Below are positions 60,003 to 64,000 of a stretch of 64,000 nt of DNA, piece by piece (the first letter of the stretch is position 1; every line of letters starts with the position of its first letter). Source of the stretch: RYN-230 sp963711705. Lineage in GTDB: Bacteria; Actinomycetota; Actinomycetes; Streptosporangiales; Streptosporangiaceae. The notes under the pieces are model-generated. The model was not told the origin of the DNA. It made no database searches and was given only the letters and a program-made list of their open reading frames with translations. The translations under genes and the position numbers were made by a program. The stretch lies in the NCBI GenBank assembly GCA_963711705.1, contig CAVQFM010000008.1, forward strand, positions 310,001-374,000, given 5' to 3'.

Positions 60003-60715
60003 CCGCGAACCTCCACGCCACGGCAGCCCCCGGGGCCGGGAACATCGTCGAGGCGCGGAACCTGGTGAAGTCGTTCGGCGAAACGCCGGCGCTGCGCGGC
60101 GCCTCGCTCGCCGTCCGGCAGGGCGAGATCGTCGCGGTCATGGGGCCGAGCGGCTCCGGCAAGTCCACGTTGCTGCACTGCCTGGCGGGCATCCTGGTCC
60201 CCGAGCAGGGCGAGGTCTGGTTCGGCGGGCAGCGGCTGGACACCCTGAGCGACGATCGGCGCAGCGCGCTGCGCCGGGACCGGTTCGGGTTCGTGTTCCA
60301 GTCCGGCCAGCTGGTCCCCGAGCTGACCGCGGAACAGAACGTTGCCCTGCCCCTGTTGCTGTCCGGGACCCGCCGCGGCCCGGCGATGACCGCGGCCAGG
60401 ACCTGGTTCGGCACGCTCGGCCTCGACGGGCTCGAGCAGCGCAGGTCCGGGGAGCTGTCCGGCGGGCAGGCGCAGCGCATCGCCCTGGCTCGCGGCCTGG
60501 TCGCCGGCCCGCAGCTGCTGTTCGCCGATGAGCCGACCGGGTCGCTGGACTCGGTGTCTGGGGAGCTGGTGATGGACCTGCTCACCGCCGCGGTCCGCGA
60601 GCACGGCACCACCGTCGTCCTGGTCACCCACGACGCCCGGGTCGCCGCCTACGCCGACCGCGAGGTCGTCGTCAGGGACGGCAAGATCACGACGCTCACC
60701 GGGGCCGCGTCGTGA
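59999..60715 (+). CDS. ABC transporter ATP-binding protein (LolD/MacB type)
   Basis: A 238-residue intact ATPase: Walker A 'GPSGSGKST', Q-loop 'VFQSGQLVPELT', signature 'LSGGQAQRIALAR', Walker B 'LLFADEPTGSLD' and the H-loop 'LVTHDARVAAY'. The 'DEPTGSLD' form is typical of ATPases that pair with FtsX-like permeases (antimicrobial-peptide or lipoprotein transport). The downstream permease overlaps it by 4 nt but is broken, so the ATPase may have lost its partner. GTG 59999 overlaps the PadR fragment stop. Confidence 0.9.
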   Translation: MTANLHATAAPGAGNIVEARNLVKSFGETPALRGASLAVRQGEIVAVMGPSGSGKSTLLHCLAGILVPEQGEVWFGGQRLDTLSDDRRSALRRDRFGFVFQSGQLVPELTAEQNVALPLLLSGTRRGPAMTAARTWFGTLGLDGLEQRRSGELSGGQAQRIALARGLVAGPQLLFADEPTGSLDSVSGELVMDLLTAAVREHGTTVVLVTHDARVAAYADREVVVRDGKITTLTGAAS

Positions 60716-62900
60716 TCCCCCTCGGCCTGCGGCTGGTAGTCAACGGCGGCCGCGAGGCGATCACCCGGCTGGTCATCCTGGCCGTCGCGGTCGGCCTCGG
60801 CGTCGGCCTGCTGCTGACCACCGTGGCCGCGACCAACGCGGTCACCACCTGGAACAGCCGCCACGCCTGGTACTGGACCGGCACCGCGTGGGTGTCCCCG
60901 GGCCGGCCACAGGCATCGCCTCGCTGTGGTGGCACCCCGGCAACGACATCTTCGACGGCCAGACGATCAGCCGCTTCGACGTGGCCGCCACCGGCACCTC
61001 GTCTCCGGTGCCGCCCGGCATCCCCCGGGATCCGGGGCCTGGCCAGTACTACGCCTCGCCCGCGCTCACCGCGCTGCTGCGCAGCACGCCGGCGAACCAG
61101 TTGGCTGACCGCTACCCCGGCCACCTGGACGGCACGATCGGCGACGCCACGCTGCCGTCACCGAGCTCGCTGGTCATCATCATCGGGCGCACCCCTGCGC
61201 AGCTCGCGCACACCCCTGACAGCGTGCAGGTGACGTCGATCTCCACGACGGTGGTGGGCTGGCCCGTCCCCCCGGCGGAGACCAACCCCAAGGGCCTGAC
61301 CTACGCCCCGCTCGACGCGGGAGGCGGGAGGGGGTCCATCGACCTCATCCTGTCCGTCGTCGCGCTGGCCATCCTGCTCCCGGTGCTGATCTTCATCACC
61401 ACCGCGACCCGGCTGTCGGCCGCCCGCCGCGAGGAACGCTTCGCGGCGATGCGCCTGGTCGGCGCGACCCGCAGGCAGGTCTCCCTGCTCGCCGCCACCG
61501 AATCGACCGTGGCTGGGATCCTGGGGGTGGCGGTCGGCTTCGGGATCTTCTTCCTGCTGCGCATCCCGGTCGCGGGCATCCCGTTCATCGGGCAGCCGTT
61601 CTTCCCCGCCGAACTGACGCTCAGCCCGCGGGACATCCTCGCGGTGCGATCGGCGTACCCGTCTTCGCCGCGGTAGCGGCCCGCCTGGCGCTGCGCCGGG
61701 TGCACATCTCCCCGCTCGGTGTCGCCCGCCGGGCGACACCGAAGCCGCCGCGGGCTTGGCGGGTGGTGCCGCTGCTGGCCGGCCTGGCCGAGCTCGGCTT
61801 CTGGACCATCATGGCCACCCGGCCGCCATCGGCGGGCAAGTTCAGGCGTTCGTGTCCAGCTTCGCGCTCATCATCGTCGGCCTATTCATCGCGGGACCGT
61901 GGCTCACCATGGCCGCGGCAAGGGCCATGGCCCGGTGGACCAGCCGCCCCGGCACGCTGCTCGCCGCCTGCCGCCTCGCCGACGACCCGCGCGCCGCCTT
62001 CCGCGCCGTCAGCGGCCTGGTGCTCGCGCTGTTCATCACCACCGTGGCCGTGGTGGCCATCGCCACGCAGAACGCCAAGAACCTCACCCGGTTCGCCAGC
62101 GCCGCCGAGGCGAACGTGCTAACCGACCAGGTATCCGCATCGAGCCAGGGGCCGGACAGTTCACCGGCGCGCTGGCACGTCCCCCGGTTGCTCGACGCCT
62201 CTGAACGACGCGCCGGACGGTACTCGACTGTCAGCCGGGTTACCGGTCCGCGCTCGGTCGACCGGCCTGGTCGTCCTGCTCGGCGACGCCGCCTGGGGGG
62301 TCACGACTCGGCGGTTCGGCGTTGACGCCACCGCGATCACCTGGCCGGCCGCGAAGGTTCCGGCCACGCGGCTGGACGCCCTGGGCGTGGACGCCATCAA
62401 CGTGGGGACGGACGGCAGCACGCCAGTGGTCGAGCACACCAGGACGGTACTGGAGAACGCACACGCGTACCGCACCGTCAGCTCGGTGTCCACCATCAGC
62501 GACATCATCGCCCGGGACAATTCCGGCAACAGCGACTACCAGCAGCTCGCGAACACGGTGATCCTGATCAGCCTGCCGATCGCCGGCTGCACGCTCGCCG
62601 CGGGCATCGCGGCCGGGCTCGCCGACCGCAAGCGGCCGTTCAGCATGCTGCGGCTCACCGGCGCCCGGCTGGCCACGCTGCGCCACGTCGTCGCGCTGGA
62701 AGGCGCCGTGCCGCTGCTCTCGGTCGCCGCCGTCGCGATCGGCACCGGGTTCGCCGGCGCCGCGATGTTCGCCTCCGAGGCGCAGCAGCACCCGATGGTG
62801 GCGCCCGGTGTCGCGTACTACCTGAACGCTCCAGGACGGGCGCACGCTCGTCATGGCCGCGACCGGCTGCACTCGCGGCACGTCGCCGGCGCCGTCCCGG
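60712..62900 (+). pseudogene. FtsX-like ABC permease, multiply frameshifted
   Basis: Starting at ATG 60712 ('MIPLGLRLVVNGGREA' and a first transmembrane helix), the permease continues in other frames: residues about '..FDGQTISRFDVAATG' to 'ATRLSAARREERFAAMRLVGATRRQVSLL' from about 60905, then 'RRVHISPLGVARR' near 61690, 'FALIIVGLFIAGPWLTMAAARAMAR' from about 61860, and 'ADRKRPFSMLRLTGARLATLRHVVALEGAVPLL' from about 62620. At least four frame changes and several gaps are needed, more than in any neighbour, so this is probably a true pseudogene, though some breaks may be sequence errors. It was the partner of the ATPase upstream. Confidence 0.75.
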
Positions 62901-62914
62901 TCTCGTGCTCGGCG

Positions 62915-63110
62915 TCCTCATGGGCGTGGGCACCGGCATTGTCGGCGCCTACGTCCTGGCCGGCGAACTCGCCGCCGCCAGGGGCGACCACCGCCCGGCG
63001 CTCACCGCCTATGAGAACCGGATGCGCGGCTACGCCGCCCGGTGGCAGCGCAGCGCCAACCCCGGCCAGTTCCTGGCACCGACGACCGCTACCCGGCTGT
63101 GTCGACACGA
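62915..63110 (+). pseudogene. FAD-dependent monooxygenase, C-terminal fragment
   Basis: The frame reads 'MGVGTGIVGAYVLAGELAAARGDHRPALTAYENRMRGYAARWQ' (in parts), the usual C-terminal segment of UbiH/PHBH-type FAD monooxygenases, just after the FAD-binding 'GDA' region, which is absent. It follows the permease remnant directly, so a deletion or insertion joined two unrelated 3' parts. A further coding-like scrap ('LDALHDEPDAYFDWIRRV', 63175-63235) then ends at the Fic break. None is likely functional. Confidence 0.5.
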
Positions 63111-63152
63111 TGGCACAACGCCGAACAGCACACGATGTCATCATCGACACGT

Positions 63153-63995
63153 TCACCGGCTTGCGCTGGACGTCCAGCGGTCGCTCGACGCCCTGCACGA
63201 CGAGCCGGACGCGTACTTCGACTGGATCCGCCGGGTGCCGTCGTGCCAGCCATGGGTGGATTCCAAGAGTGCCTGGTAGTAGGCGTCCGCTGACTCGGCG
63301 ACGGCTTGTTCGAGGCTCACGTAGCGCCCGACAGTGTATCCGTGCTCGGCGAGCAGGGCGTTGGTGAGCAGGCGGGCCACTCGCCCGTTGCCGTCCTCAA
63401 AGGGGTGAATGACGAGAAGGTCGAGGACGAACAGCCCGGTCAGCAGCACTGGGTGGTGCTCTCCGGTGGCGACTGCCTGGTGGTAGCGGCCGACGAGGTC
63501 GTCGACGGCAAACGGGGTTCTGGCGGCGGGCACCGGCTTGAAGCGGGCAGTCGTCGAACCATCTGGTGACCGGTCAACGACCAGGTTGTCCTCAGCTTTG
63601 AACGCCCCTCCGGGAACGGCTGTGTGGGCGAAGAGCAGCCGGTGCAGGTGCAGGATCAGGCCGGCGCTCAGCGGGCGCCAGTCTTGCTGGAACAGGTAGT
63701 CCTGGGCGTCGCGGTAGCCAGCCAGTTCTTGTTCGCTTCGGTTGCGCAGTGATGAGGTGCGACGGTTGATGATCCGCTCGGCACGGCCGACGTCCGGAAC
63801 GATGACGCCCTCGATCGCGGAGGATGCGGTGATGCTCTGGACACGAGCCCGGTCGGCGAGTTCGGTGAGCAACCCGGGCATCTGATCACGGTAGAGCGCC
63901 TCCGAGCCCCGCCCGAAGTCGATCGCGCTGAGCCGAGTGACCATGCGAGCTGGCACTCGGCCGATGAGCGCCTCGAGATCGGCGAAGCTGCGCAC
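63153..63995 (-). CDS. Fic-family protein, 3'-truncated
   Basis: A Fic (AMPylation) protein with the catalytic motif 'HPFEDGNGRVARL' intact near residues 188-200 and an N-terminal inhibitory motif of the S-x3-E-G type in 'TASSAIEG' near residue 57. That is the two-part layout of autoinhibited chromosomal Fic proteins. Homology ends at 'STHGWHDG' (about 63240); the normal C-terminal helical and winged part is missing and replaced by about 25 residues read from unrelated DNA. A TAG lies in frame directly before GTG 63995, so the start is inside the window. The catalytic fold is probably complete, but stability is uncertain. Confidence 0.8.
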   Translation of the reverse strand: MRSFADLEALIGRVPARMVTRLSAIDFGRGSEALYRDQMPGLLTELADRARVQSITASSAIEGVIVPDVGRAERIINRRTSSLRNRSEQELAGYRDAQDYLFQQDWRPLSAGLILHLHRLLFAHTAVPGGAFKAEDNLVVDRSPDGSTTARFKPVPAARTPFAVDDLVGRYHQAVATGEHHPVLLTGLFVLDLLVIHPFEDGNGRVARLLTNALLAEHGYTVGRYVSLEQAVAESADAYYQALLESTHGWHDGTRRIQSKYASGSSCRASSDRWTSSASR

Positions 63996-64000
63996 CTAAC

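Noticed and set aside
63153..63995. Fic toxin-antitoxin module
   Set aside because: The inhibitory motif is in the same protein, no separate FicA-like antitoxin gene is seen, and the 3' end is truncated.
1..64000. tRNA, rRNA and insertion sequences
   Set aside because: I looked for tRNA T-arm patterns, rRNA cores and transposase motifs on both strands and found none that I could support.

Overview
The window is chromosomal DNA of a high-GC actinobacterium. GC is visibly around 70%, GTG starts are common, and the gene order is typical of Actinobacteria. The block fadD15 - pimB' - NlpC/P60 - exonuclease - trpD - ctaE - qcrCAB - ctaFDC - ctaG - adoK - erpA matches the order known from Mycobacterium (Rv2187 to Rv2204c region) and is close to that of Streptomyces. 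A separate topoisomerase IV (parC/parE) next to the principal sigma factor resembles Streptomyces and its relatives. An AftA-like arabinofuranosyltransferase, a secreted S53 peptidase and an orphan gas-vesicle GvpL/F gene suggest a soil actinomycete, perhaps acid-tolerant; the exact taxon cannot be named from this sequence.

Layout. 0-3 kb: two membrane proteins, the second an AftA-like glycosyltransferase. 3-11.8 kb: acyl-CoA ligase, PimB'-type mannosyltransferase, a cell-wall hydrolase under a c-di-AMP (ydaO/yuaA) riboswitch, a methyltransferase, an exonuclease, a stand-alone Lrp ligand domain, trpD and an atypical receiver protein. 11.8-22.4 kb: the bcc-aa3 respiratory supercomplex (ctaE-qcrCAB forward, ctaCDF reverse), an L,D-transpeptidase, a TusA-like protein and CtaG. 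22.5-31.9 kb: SRPBCC protein, S53 peptidase, adenosine kinase, ErpA, the envelope-stress set PspA-PspAA-HtpX-PspAB, a DUF3043 protein and an aldo/keto reductase. 32-39.1 kb: sugar kinase, SDR oxidoreductase and convergent parC/parE separated by an eight-copy CCCAGCTGAC repeat array. 39.3-42.0 kb: a DUF7455 protein, then what looks like the remains of an integrated element (GntR repressor, small orphan gene, zinc-ribbon-like fragment, broken tyrosine integrase) plus a secreted protein. 42-51 kb: principal sigma factor, a PAS/GAF/SpoIIE phosphatase, a conserved protein of unknown function and a membrane-anchored tandem AAA+ ATPase. 51-59.4 kb: accessory genes, several with their own regulators: MarR, GvpL/F, ArsR-type regulator with MFS exporter, CorA, epoxide hydrolase with WYL regulator, PPOX protein. 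59.5-64 kb: gene fragments (TetR, PadR, FtsX-type permease, FAD monooxygenase) around an intact ABC ATPase, ending in a 3'-truncated Fic gene.

A property of the sequence itself matters for every reader. Five otherwise intact, mostly essential genes (NlpC/P60, ctaD, parE, the 46.8-kb conserved gene and the AAA+ gene) are each split by exactly one single-base indel, and four of the five lie in GGCC/CCGG-rich tracts. I read these as probable sequencing or assembly errors and annotate the genes across the breaks.

The most interesting non-coding signals are the c-di-AMP riboswitch, the repeat array between parC and parE, a 33-nt intergenic repeat shared by two loci 44 kb apart, a helically phased repeat upstream of the GntR gene, and dyad operators in the divergent WYL/epoxide hydrolase and ArsR/MFS intergenic regions. 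No tRNA, rRNA or CRISPR array was seen.
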